This document shows, piece after piece, positions 17,933 through 26,090 of a stretch of DNA of 64,000 nucleotides (position 1 is the first letter of the stretch; every line of letters starts with the position of its first letter). The notes under the pieces are model-generated. The model searched no databases, was not told the DNA's origin, and saw nothing but the letters and a program-made list of their open reading frames with translations. The position numbers were made by a program, and so were the translations under genes. Source of the stretch: CAVYGN01 sp964413265 (GTDB lineage Bacteria; Spirochaetota; Brevinematia; Brevinematales; JAOACQ01); assembly GCA_964413265.1 (NCBI GenBank), contig CAYPRX010000106.1:1-64000 (forward strand), written 5' to 3'.

Positions 17933-18535
17933 ATGTCAATTGATGTAGAGATATTTATTGATATACTCAGGAAGATCTTGAACGAATTCCACATACTTAA
18001 CGAATATTTCTCTTCCCGATATAAATCATCAACATCGGATTACGATGTTGTCTTTTCAAACTGGACGAGGGATATGTATAAGCGGTACAAATCTTTTCCC
18101 TTATCTATGCACTGGGCGACGAGTTCCAGCCTGATCGCAAAAAACCAGATACTCTTTGATATCCGCCACATAGACAATTTTTTCTGCGAGGTTAAGTATA
18201 AATTTGACGAGAAATTCATAGCTTCTTTTCCGAATAATATAAAAAAATATCTGGACAGTTTTTTTGAAATAAATAACATGTTTAGTTCTGCTTTTATTGC
18301 TTACGACAAAGTTGAATTCCCGAAAAATACTGATTTTGAAAAATATTTCCAAACATGGAAGAAAGGAATCAATCTGACTATACCAGGTACAGTTATTGAT
18401 ATCCGCTGGGCGAATAAGCTGGAGCCGGTTGTACTGAATCCTGTATATTTTGAGATTATGATGCAGGATGATTGTATTTTTGAAGCCAGGTATTTATTTA
18501 CCGAAGAGAGTTCATTGGAGGAGGGAAAGGAATGA
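17933..18535 (+). CDS. hypothetical protein coupled to hemerythrin-like gene
   Basis: A 200-residue soluble protein without signal peptide or membrane segment. It is rich in aromatic residues (for example M-H-W-A-T-S-S-S near 67 and W-A-N-K-L-E-P near 161) and I do not recognise the family. Its last four bases overlap the ATG of the hemerythrin-like gene, so the two are probably made together, which points to a role alongside that di-iron protein (oxygen, nitric oxide or metal handling). The role is inference from position only. Confidence 0.65.
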   Translation: MSIDVEIFIDILRKILNEFHILNEYFSSRYKSSTSDYDVVFSNWTRDMYKRYKSFPLSMHWATSSSLIAKNQILFDIRHIDNFFCEVKYKFDEKFIASFPNNIKKYLDSFFEINNMFSSAFIAYDKVEFPKNTDFEKYFQTWKKGINLTIPGTVIDIRWANKLEPVVLNPVYFEIMMQDDCIFEARYLFTEESSLEEGKE

Positions 18536-19077
18536 AATCAAGAGGCCTTCTTATGATCGAGCACAGGCTTATTGAAAAGATGATTCTTATAATTGACAAG
18601 GAGTGCGGGGAAATCCGAAAAAGCAATATCGTAGATCCTTTTTTTATCGATACTGCCGTCGATTTCATAAGGACTTATGCCGACAGGACTCATCATGGCA
18701 AAGAGGAGGGTATTCTCTTTAAGGAGCTTGAGGCAAAAAAACTAAAAGGAGATGATGAGAAGTTAATGAAAGAGCTTATTGATGACCACAAAAGGGCTCG
18801 GAAAACAGTAGGTGAACTTGTTGAAGCTAAAACAAGATATGAGAAAGGCGACGGCAGGGCTCTTGATGAAATCCTCAGGCTTTTGACCTGGCTTGTAGAA
18901 TTTTATCCTCACCATATACGTAAAGAGGATGCAGTATTTTTCCCTGAAGCAGAAAAATACTTTTCTGACAGCGAGCTGGAACTCCAGCTCAGGGAATACT
19001 ACGAATTTGATATGAAAATGATACATGAAAAATACGGCAAAGTCGTATCTGATTTACGGGCTAAATATAGTTTTTAG
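18532..19077 (+). CDS. hemerythrin HHE domain protein
   Basis: The 181-residue protein is a four-helix hemerythrin-like domain. Candidate di-iron ligands are visible: M-I-E-H-R-L-I near residue 8, T-H-H-G-K-E-E near 46, D-D-H-K-R near 84 and Y-P-H-H-I-R-K-E-D near 125. Proteins of this group bind oxygen, sense redox state or repair oxidised or nitrosylated iron centres. It overlaps the preceding unknown gene by four bases. Confidence 0.88.
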   Translation: MKSRGLLMIEHRLIEKMILIIDKECGEIRKSNIVDPFFIDTAVDFIRTYADRTHHGKEEGILFKELEAKKLKGDDEKLMKELIDDHKRARKTVGELVEAKTRYEKGDGRALDEILRLLTWLVEFYPHHIRKEDAVFFPEAEKYFSDSELELQLREYYEFDMKMIHEKYGKVVSDLRAKYSF

Positions 19078-19080
19078 AAT

Positions 19081-19320
19081 TTAATTCCTCAGGCAGAGCG
19101 TAGTCCTGTCCTTGTCGAAATAAAAATTATAATAAAAATTAATTCCGAGATAAAGAGGAACGTGAAAATAAGGACCGCCTTCGGCGGAAATGAATTGATT
19201 AGCCGGATTGATCCATGCATCGTATACAAATGAACTGGCATGTTATGAGTGTTGTCAATGCTCCACAGTAATTTTTGTCTCCCCGAAATTCAGCGTGGTT
19301 GAAACAAAGGGGTAACAGTT
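19081..19320 (-). pseudogene. 3' fossil of a beta-barrel porin paralogue
   Basis: No open gene lies between 19078 and 19455. Read on the minus strand, this stretch encodes pieces closely related to the C-terminal part of the intact barrel gene at 19456-20571: V-Y-D-A-W-I-N-P-A-N and F-I-S-A-E-G-G-P-Y, against S-D-A-W-I-N-P-N-N and Y-I-S-V-E-G-D-P-F. Upstream pieces such as L-N-F-G-E-T-K-I-T-V-E-H are interrupted by stops. The 5' half is absent. Bases 19321-19403 show nothing recognisable. Confidence 0.75.
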
Positions 19321-19403
19321 ATCTATTTTTGATTCCTGGTTAAAGCGAATATTCTCAAATTACGGGTGTAGCATACTAATTACAAGATCGTTTTGAATGT
19401 GCG

Positions 19404-19442
19404 ATGAAAAAGAAGGGAAATTCCTTGCCCGAACAAGGAATT
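19404..19442 (-). terminator. intrinsic terminator of the porin gene
   Basis: Bases 19419-19427 and 19434-19442 form a nine-base perfect stem (AATTCCTTG with its complement) with a six-base loop; on the minus strand a T-rich stretch follows. It lies just after the stop of the gene at 19456. Confidence 0.65.
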
Positions 19443-19455
19443 AAATTCTGTAATC

Positions 19456-20571
19456 TTAACTTTGCGTTACTAAATCAAATGAAAACTTCATCTGCGCATC
19501 GATCTCCTGGTCATAACGTATCATAAGATATGACCATGTTGCGGTCGTATAGGGAAGGTAAGTTCCGTTTACCAATCCCAGGATCAATGAAACGTCTTTC
19601 ATTACCTCGATAGTGTAATGAACGTTAAATCCTGCATAGAAAGGACACTTGTAAAACGGGTCCCCCTCGACTGAAATATAGGCGTTATTCGGGTTTATCC
19701 AGGCATCGGAGAAGAATAACTGGGGTGTAAAAGTGATTCCCCAAAGAGTGAAATTATATTCTCCGTAAATTCCTTGACCGAAAACATCTAAAGAGGCGAC
19801 GTCCCTGTTAGGCGACCAATCGGAAGCCGTATAAAGGAGGCTGAATGTTTTGTTCCGCAGTCCGAAAGCGACGTTATCGTTCTCGGTGACATCGATAGCA
19901 TAAATGAACTGATGCCCCCCGTTATGCCAATAATGGGCCGCGGCATACAACAGTTCATAGTTATACGAGATACCTATGTCAAAGCGCTCCCTGTAATCGG
20001 CAGTACACTGGTACTGCCAGTTCCAATAAATATCCAGTTTTTGGTGATCATCATTATACTGGAGTTGAGCGCCGTATTGATAAAAACCCATGGAGTTGAC
20101 GGGGTAGATATTCGGAATAGGTCCGTTCCCGTTATGAAAATAGTATTCCTGGGTGTTGGTAAGCCAAACCCTGTTGCTGACAATCAGCTGATCGAGCGGA
20201 TCTAGCATAAACGGGGCCATGTTGTGTTCGTCGTCAAGGCTTCCAACGATAAAGCGCCAGCCGTTTAAGCTGAATTTCATCTGTATATAGGGATAATAAG
20301 CCGAGATTTTTTCAGTATAATCAAACGGAATCAGGAAACCGCATCCGGCTGAGAATTCGAAATTATCCGAAAATGTGAAACGAAAAGAAGGCTGAAAGAG
20401 GTCCTCGACATAGCGCAATGTTTCCATTGTGTATGCCTGATCCTGGTAATCGCCGTCTTCGTCATTGTAAGCATATCCCTGGTTGTAAATATCCAGCGAT
20501 ACCGCGGGGCTGGAAAAGGCTACTGATGCCAGGAATAATAGAGCTAAAACAAGCAGAAAAAATCTTCGCAT
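19456..20571 (-). CDS. outer-membrane beta-barrel protein, porin-like
   Basis: The ATG at 20571 has GGAGGG four bases upstream; the longer frame to 20661 has no such site. The 371-residue product has a clear signal peptide (M-R-R-F-F-L-L-V-L-A-L-L, cleavage after about residue 20). The mature protein is made of alternating, aromatic-rich amphipathic strands separated by short acidic turns, typical of a 12-16-stranded barrel. No family motif was recognised, so the transported substrate is unknown. Fossils of related genes lie on both sides, showing that this was once a multi-copy locus. Confidence 0.78.
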   Translation of the reverse strand: MRRFFLLVLALLFLASVAFSSPAVSLDIYNQGYAYNDEDGDYQDQAYTMETLRYVEDLFQPSFRFTFSDNFEFSAGCGFLIPFDYTEKISAYYPYIQMKFSLNGWRFIVGSLDDEHNMAPFMLDPLDQLIVSNRVWLTNTQEYYFHNGNGPIPNIYPVNSMGFYQYGAQLQYNDDHQKLDIYWNWQYQCTADYRERFDIGISYNYELLYAAAHYWHNGGHQFIYAIDVTENDNVAFGLRNKTFSLLYTASDWSPNRDVASLDVFGQGIYGEYNFTLWGITFTPQLFFSDAWINPNNAYISVEGDPFYKCPFYAGFNVHYTIEVMKDVSLILGLVNGTYLPYTTATWSYLMIRYDQEIDAQMKFSFDLVTQS

Positions 20572-20851
20572 AAACCCTCCGATAAAAATATGTAATCTTT
20601 CAATTACGATTATTTTATTAAGACTTTTCTTTGACTTTATTATTAAACATGGATTTCCCATTTAGCATTCAAGAACACTAAAAATATGGTTTACGACACT
20701 ATGAAACAACATTTTATAGAACCCATTTTGCAATGTCAAAATAAACCCCTCTTTCTGAAACCTTAGATATGCTCATAAAAAGAAAATTCATTCATTTCTT
20801 TAAATTTTACAGCAGTTATCCCTATCTTCTTTATATCATTAAGGAGAATCC

Positions 20852-21400
20852 TTATATCGAGCACAATATCCGCCTGAACCTTTCTATCCTTTCGAGTATT
20901 GCTTCAAAAATCTCTTTTGGAATAGCTACTTCAGCCATTTGAAATATCGCGTACCGTGCAAGGCTGATAACCTTGATGCCACTCTATCTTCGCGGTCACT
21001 CGTCGTCCCCCGTTCAAGCCCGCTGCCTTATAGATGAGATCATGATACATAATAAGAGGGGCGAATGACGTCCTTCCTACAGGGCGTTTTAATAGATGTG
21101 TGACGTTCAGCTCGAGAATGTCATTGGCCTTAATCCGGATGGCATAAAGAATATTCTCACGCGGAGTATCGCAGATTCGAGGTCCCCGTCCTGATTAAAA
21201 TAGAATAATGGATTATAACATGTGCAGCCGAAATGTCCGTTGAGCCCCAAGCGAATGGCGTGTGTTTGCACCCTTACGGTTATCTGAAAGGCTTTGTTCT
21301 GCTATTTTACTCCAGCCCCAAAACATGATCAAGTTCGCGATAAGCAAGCAAGCCTGCGTCTGAAGTTATCGCCGATCAATGGAATTCAAGGCGGATGGAA
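20852..21400 (-). pseudogene. decayed IS1380-family transposase
   Basis: Between 20662 and 21589 there is no intact gene. Minus-strand fragments in shifting frames match the IS1380-type DDE transposase in order: I-T-S-D-A-G-L-L-A-Y-R-E-L-D (about 21365-21320), N-G-H-F-G-C-T-C-Y-N-P-L-F (about 21245), Y-A-I-R-I-K-A-N-D-I-L (about 21145), L-L-K-R-P-V-G-R (about 21090), R-R-V-T-A-K-I-E-W-H-Q-G (about 21005) and the C-terminal A-R-Y-A-I-F-Q-M-A-E-V-A-I-P (about 20960). Stops, frameshifts and at least two internal deletions are present, so it is inactive. Terminal inverted repeats were not identified. Confidence 0.8.
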
Positions 21401-21546
21401 TTATCAAATGGGAAATCCGGGTTAAAATCAATTAAAAAACCGGAGCCTGCTTTAAAATTGTAAATATCGAAAGTCACTGGGGGAGATGTGAAGGATGCCG
21501 AAGCAGCGAAAAACAAAAACAGAAGCGGCAGGACGATCCTGTGCAT
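21401..21546 (-). pseudogene. 5' fossil of a porin paralogue, interrupted by IS1380 remnant
   Basis: A GGAGG site and ATG (21546) begin a signal peptide followed by F-T-S-P-P-V-T-F-D-I-Y-N, closely matching F-S-S-P-A-V-S-L-D-I-Y-N at the N-terminus of the intact barrel gene at 20571. After an internal deletion it continues K-A-G-S-G-F-L-I-D-F, matching S-A-G-C-G-F-L-I-P-F. The frame then runs into the transposase relic and a stop. The rest of the gene is missing here. Confidence 0.78.
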
Positions 21547-21589
21547 AATACCTCCGTAAATGTTTCACCCCTGGCCGTCCGGGACAATT

Positions 21590-22555
21590 TTAAAAAATAA
21601 TCCCGATATCCAGTCCCACAGTGAACAAAGAGCTCTCCTGCGTATAATTTATAGTGCCGGCATATCCCACAGGGGAGTAATTGTTGCCGCTGTTCGATGC
21701 ATAATAGGTCTGGCTCTGGTTTCCAGTTGTTGATACATTTATATATTCGCCATCGAGATCTATAAAGATATTTTGAGTGATATTCTTCGAGATATCAAGA
21801 CGTAATATAATTCCGATGCCTGAGCTTGAAGCTGTCAGCATTAAGCTTCTCAGAATGTGATTATCAGCATCCGAACAGAAGGATGGGGAAAGTCCGAACA
21901 GCGCTTCTATGCTAATAAAATCAGATGTATATTTTAATTTCATTGCACCGTAAGGCATGTACTCGTTAAGTTGATAAGTAGAAACCTGACCCGGTACTAC
22001 GGCGTTATAGCCCTGATAGCCTGAAGGTGAATACTGATCAAGGTTGCTTATATTGTAATAAAAATACCGGTATAAAAACCCTGGACCCAGAGAAAGAGAG
22101 AAACCATGGCTGGAATATAATTTATAGAAAAAAACAGTATCAATGGAAAATAATTCTAAAGTAGCATCTGATGTCGAGAAAATGTCAAGAGTATTGGGAT
22201 TACCAGATAAGACCCACCAGTCGGAATCGTCAACTTTACCTGAATTAGGGGTAATGCTCTGCTTTGCGTTCAGCACAAGGTCGAAATTGTCCAGAAAGCG
22301 CCAATCGGTTTTAACCGTTAAGAGGAATAAATTGACTGGATAGTTCAGTTCACTGGTCGGAAAAGGCTGATTCCAGGTATTTCCGTTCGCATCTTTAACC
22401 AGGCCGCCTATCTCGTAGAGGGTGTAGCCGTACATCCATTCCCCGCCGGCTTCAATTTTAAATGAATCTGATACATCGCCGGACGATCCGTAGCCGGCTG
22501 CCAATGAAACGATTGAAAGCATAATTACTATAAACGGATAAAAAATCCATTTCAT
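21590..22555 (-). CDS. omptin-like outer-membrane protease
   Basis: The 321-residue protein has a signal peptide (1-20) and alternating amphipathic strands of a ten-stranded barrel, of omptin size. The omptin active-site pairs are present: D110-S-D112-W (OmpT D83/D85, V-D-Q-D-W) and D231-N-H233 (OmpT D210-x-H212), with nearly the same spacing (121 against 127 residues). The T-S-E-L-N-Y strand near 67 resembles the omptin S-Q-L-D-W strand. Omptins cleave peptides at basic residues on the cell surface and need LPS for activity. It lies 17 bases after gmhA on the same strand, with a GGAGG site. A non-protease barrel remains possible. Confidence 0.7.
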   Translation of the reverse strand: MKWIFYPFIVIMLSIVSLAAGYGSSGDVSDSFKIEAGGEWMYGYTLYEIGGLVKDANGNTWNQPFPTSELNYPVNLFLLTVKTDWRFLDNFDLVLNAKQSITPNSGKVDDSDWWVLSGNPNTLDIFSTSDATLELFSIDTVFFYKLYSSHGFSLSLGPGFLYRYFYYNISNLDQYSPSGYQGYNAVVPGQVSTYQLNEYMPYGAMKLKYTSDFISIEALFGLSPSFCSDADNHILRSLMLTASSSGIGIILRLDISKNITQNIFIDLDGEYINVSTTGNQSQTYYASNSGNNYSPVGYAGTINYTQESSLFTVGLDIGIIF

Positions 22556-22572
22556 CGACGCCTCCGTAAGGC

Positions 22573-23160
22573 TTAATCTGAATAATTCTCTGGAAAGAGA
22601 ATCCTTTCCGTACTTTCAATTATTACATGGAGAATCACCATATGTATCTCCTGCGACCTGTCCGATGTAGTCCCGGATGCCATAAACTCATAGAGGCATG
22701 TACCCTTCATTTTGCCGCCCCCTTTTCCAAGCAGAGCGATCGTGAAAATTCCCATTTCGCGGCACTTTTCAAAGGCTTTTATAATATTGGATGAATTACC
22801 GCTTGTCGATATGCCTATAAAAACATCCCCTTTTTTGCCATAGGCCTCAACACCCCGGGAAAAAGCATACTCAAACCCGAAATCATTGCTTACAGCCGTT
22901 ATATGGGCCGGGTCGGTGAGGGCAATAACCGGCAGGCTCATCCTATCCTTTCTGAACCTGCCTGTGAATTCCTCAGCAAAATGCATGGCATCGCAGGCGC
23001 TTCCACCGTTGCCTGCAATAATGACTTTATTTCCCTTTATGAAGGTACTGGCGATAAGCTCTGAAACCTCGGCAGTTTTTCTGATGTTGTCTTCGTCGCT
23101 GACGAAAGACTTTAAAACCTGAAGAGATTCAAGATAAGAGGCATTTATGTGCTCGATCAT
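22573..23160 (-). CDS. gmhA: sedoheptulose-7-phosphate isomerase (phosphoheptose isomerase)
   Basis: GmhA makes D-glycero-D-manno-heptose 7-phosphate, first step to ADP-heptose for the LPS core. The 195-residue SIS-domain protein has A-G-N-G-G-S-A-C-D-A (near 51), F-A-E-E-F-T-G-R-F near 62, S-T-S-G-N-S-S-N near 119, and the active-site region T-T-S-D-R-S-Q-E-I-H near 164. It precedes the omptin-like gene in what is probably a two-gene unit, linking LPS synthesis with an LPS-dependent protease. Confidence 0.92.
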   Translation of the reverse strand: MIEHINASYLESLQVLKSFVSDEDNIRKTAEVSELIASTFIKGNKVIIAGNGGSACDAMHFAEEFTGRFRKDRMSLPVIALTDPAHITAVSNDFGFEYAFSRGVEAYGKKGDVFIGISTSGNSSNIIKAFEKCREMGIFTIALLGKGGGKMKGTCLYEFMASGTTSDRSQEIHMVILHVIIESTERILFPENYSD

Positions 23161-23248
23161 AAATTTTCTCCTTAATTGCGGAATATTTTAAAATAATCCT
23201 GTTAAATACTCAAATCAAAATGTAAATTTATATAATGCCTGTTGAAAA

Positions 23249-23277
23249 TTGCAGAATTTTCTTCTCCAAATTATGAT
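23249..23277 (+). promoter_or_regulatory. possible sigma70-type promoter for the gene at 23307
   Basis: TTGCAG (23249-23254), 17-base spacer, TATGAT (23272-23277), about 30 bases before the start codon. Confidence 0.45.
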
Positions 23278-23306
23278 TTTTTGATCAAAAAGTTAAGGAG
23301 TCATAT

Positions 23307-24503
23307 ATGACTTTCTTGAAAATAAAATATCTTGCAGTAATATATTTTTTTCTCTTTTCCTTCTGCCTGGCCGGAGCGAAAGAAGTTCTGTCAGTCCTGT
23401 ATTTCGACAACACAGCTAAAAATTTTGATTTGGACTGGGTAGGCAAAGGCCTGGCTGATCTTCTAACGACTGACATTGATCAATCTGGAGATATAATTAT
23501 AGTCGAAAGGCAGCAGTTAAGCAAGGTACTGGACGAGCAGAAGCTTGCCCTCTCAGGCCTGGCTGATGACCGGAGCGCCATAGAAGTAGGGAAACTGCTT
23601 AATGCAACTAAACTGATAACCGGAAGCTATATCGTACAGGCAGACCAGATCCGCATCGATGCCAAAATAATCGATACAACATCCGGGAAATTAGAGCCGG
23701 TAAAGGTTACCGGCAATATCAGCAATCTCTTTGAAGTCGAAGAAAGGCTTTCAGACCTGATTTATGATAAATTGGTTTTAAAACGCCCTGAAAACTTTGA
23801 AAAAGAGACGCAATCCCCAGACGCTTTCAGATCTTATTACCAGGGTGTTTCCTACCTTGAGAGCGGGCAGACCGATAGAGCATTGGAAAGTTTCCGGCTT
23901 TCCTCCGAGAAGGACCCGTTCTATGTCAAGCCTCAAAAGGGGCTTGAAGAGGCATATAAATTTTTAAAAGATTTCAAAAAACTCCGTTACCAGAGGGAAA
24001 TCAGCGCTCTATATGATAAGCTGAGCAGGTTTAAAGCCAGACTTGAGGAGAAACCATTTCTTACATATGCAGATTTATTGAAGAAGGCCGAGGTACAGAA
24101 TATGACGGCAAGCCAGATGGCAGAGTTTAACAAGTCCCATGAAACTTACATTCTCGCCAATACTCCCGCTCAATGCGTCTGGAATATGCAGGCGACCCTT
24201 CTTGATATAAAAACCAGACAGGATAATTATCAGAGAGAAGAAAAGATAACCAATAAACAAAACGATGAACTTCTGCAGGAAATCATAAGGCTTGCTGAAA
24301 AATCACGGCTTATATACAAATCTGATCCCAATCTGCCGGATATTCTTTTTGTTGAACTTATTGCTCTCAGGCAGCAGGGGGATTATGCACGTCTAAAAGA
24401 ATACAGCGAGATATTTTTAACGGAATATCCAAACTACCGTATGATAGAAGGGGTTGAAGATTATTATAAAGAGTCTCTGGATAAATTGAACGTTACGAAT
24501 TAG
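23307..24503 (+). CDS. exported CsgG/FlgO-like protein with TPR-like tail
   Basis: The 398-residue product has a signal peptide (1-24), then a CsgG/FlgO-like alpha-beta domain (25-155): V-L-Y-F-D-N-T, then V-E-R-Q-Q-L-S-K-V-L-D-E-Q, A-I-E-V-G-K-L-L-N-A-T-K and I-T-G-S-Y. In CsgG and FlgO this fold sits in the periplasm or outer membrane as part of export or flagellar structures. Residues 170-395 are helical, with a TPR-like unit near 180-215. The same N-terminal motif recurs at the C-terminus of the ankyrin protein at 59946. Function here is not known. Confidence 0.78.
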   Translation: MTFLKIKYLAVIYFFLFSFCLAGAKEVLSVLYFDNTAKNFDLDWVGKGLADLLTTDIDQSGDIIIVERQQLSKVLDEQKLALSGLADDRSAIEVGKLLNATKLITGSYIVQADQIRIDAKIIDTTSGKLEPVKVTGNISNLFEVEERLSDLIYDKLVLKRPENFEKETQSPDAFRSYYQGVSYLESGQTDRALESFRLSSEKDPFYVKPQKGLEEAYKFLKDFKKLRYQREISALYDKLSRFKARLEEKPFLTYADLLKKAEVQNMTASQMAEFNKSHETYILANTPAQCVWNMQATLLDIKTRQDNYQREEKITNKQNDELLQEIIRLAEKSRLIYKSDPNLPDILFVELIALRQQGDYARLKEYSEIFLTEYPNYRMIEGVEDYYKESLDKLNVTN

Positions 24504-24517
24504 CAGTTTGACCGGAT

Positions 24518-26056
24518 TTATGATCTGTGGATCATCCGATTGATTTCGGAGAATACCGCCGGTATAAGTTTCAATATATCCCTGGCGGATGCCGATTCAG
24601 ATCCCCATTTTTCCTCGTATATTTCTCCTGCCCGGCCCAGAAGATAAGCTCCAAGCTGACAGGATGCTAAGGAGGAGTATCCCGATGCCCACAGACCGGC
24701 AATAAGGCCGGCAAGGATGTCCCCGCTGCCTCCCTTGGCAAGGCTTGCGCTGCCCCTGTCGCTTGCATAAATTTCTCCGTCGGGCGAAGCTATTAAACTG
24801 ATGGAATCTTTTAGGACGAGATGGATTTTATTATCTGTTGCAAACTGCCTTGCGCAATCGAACTTATTGTGTTTGACCCATGAATTATCCCTGTGGACAA
24901 GCCTGGCCATTTCACCGATATGGGGCGTAAGAATTTTATCTGACGGGGAATTTTTCAGCATGAGCTCCAGTTCAGTACTGTCTGCAATATTGTTAAGTCC
25001 GTCCGCGTCTATTACCAGTCTTTCTATATGACTGCCTGAAAGAATAAATTCCATCAATGATTTCTGGAACATCCCGGTGGAGAAGCCATTTCCTGCCAGG
25101 ACAGTTCGAATCCTTCTCTGTCTGATAAAACCTTCAATATCACCTCCAATGGGAAATGTTAAAGCCTCCGGAAAGTTTCTCCGGACCGGACCGAGGGCTG
25201 TTTCAGGTGCGGCAATAGATAGTAAACCGACGCCGGCTTTTAATGCGGCTTTACCAGCCAGGATAACGGCGCCGCTCATACCTGGCGCCCCGCCAGCGAT
25301 AAGGAGATGTCCGAAGGATCCCTTGTTCGTGTCACGTTTCCTGGGGATATAAATCCGGAGAATATCTTCGGCTGTAATCAGATTGTTTTTTATTGAGGGA
25401 TCTTTTAATAAATCTGGAGGAATGGATATTGGATCGGTGAGGATCCTTCCCGCCAGTTGCCTGCCTGGAAAGTCTGTCATTCCAAGTTTGGAAAGTCCGA
25501 AGGTAACTGTGAAATCCGCTTTAACGGAATGTTCCGAAGAATGCCCGTCAGACTGGAGTCCCGATGGTATGTCGATTGAAACAACCGTTTTACCCGATTT
25601 ATTAATAGAATCGATGATACCTGAAGTGAAATCGTCTGCTTCACCATGAAAACCGATACCGAAAATTGCATCCACAACAACATCGGCTTCTCTTAAGGCT
25701 TCTTCAAGGATGGATAATTTATAGGGAAATTCGGTGATTTTAATACCGATTTTTCCTATTATTGAAAAATTAATTCTGGCATCCGGCCCGGTTTTCCCCA
25801 TAGGACCGGTATAAAAGACATGAACACAAACCCCTGAAGTAAATAATAGCCGTGCCAGTACTGCTCCATCGCCACCGTTATTGCCTGGTCCGCAAATGAG
25901 AAGAAATTTCTTGCTTTTATATTCAGGTATTATATCTTTAATAGCCCCAAATGCTGCTCTCCCGGCATTTTCCATCATGATCAGGACAGGAATCCCGAAC
26001 TTTTCAACACACTCCTTATCGATCCGGTAAATATCCTCTTTTAAAGCGAGCTTCAT
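24518..26056 (-). CDS. nnr: bifunctional NAD(P)HX epimerase/dehydratase
   Basis: This enzyme repairs hydrated NADH and NADPH. Residues 1-210 are the YjeF-N epimerase domain (M-M-E-N-A-G-R-A-A, then C-G-P-G-N-N-G-G-D-G). Residues 230-500 are the ADP-dependent dehydratase domain (G-S-F-G-H-L-L-I-A-G-G-A-P-G-M near 245, and A-K-G-G-S-G-D-I-L-A-G near 440 with the catalytic aspartate). At 512 residues it is the normal fused form. It follows the beta-propeller gene by 34 bases on the minus strand. Confidence 0.94.
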   Translation of the reverse strand: MKLALKEDIYRIDKECVEKFGIPVLIMMENAGRAAFGAIKDIIPEYKSKKFLLICGPGNNGGDGAVLARLLFTSGVCVHVFYTGPMGKTGPDARINFSIIGKIGIKITEFPYKLSILEEALREADVVVDAIFGIGFHGEADDFTSGIIDSINKSGKTVVSIDIPSGLQSDGHSSEHSVKADFTVTFGLSKLGMTDFPGRQLAGRILTDPISIPPDLLKDPSIKNNLITAEDILRIYIPRKRDTNKGSFGHLLIAGGAPGMSGAVILAGKAALKAGVGLLSIAAPETALGPVRRNFPEALTFPIGGDIEGFIRQRRIRTVLAGNGFSTGMFQKSLMEFILSGSHIERLVIDADGLNNIADSTELELMLKNSPSDKILTPHIGEMARLVHRDNSWVKHNKFDCARQFATDNKIHLVLKDSISLIASPDGEIYASDRGSASLAKGGSGDILAGLIAGLWASGYSSLASCQLGAYLLGRAGEIYEEKWGSESASARDILKLIPAVFSEINRMIHRS

Positions 26057-26090
26057 GATTATATCCTCATAAATACTTAAATTCCGTATA

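Noticed and set aside
20763..20850. Possible small gene continuing out of frame after the transposase C-terminus
   Set aside because: The reading frame can be carried on with one frameshift, but the preceding part is clearly IS1380 transposase and the rest matches nothing I know; probably chance.
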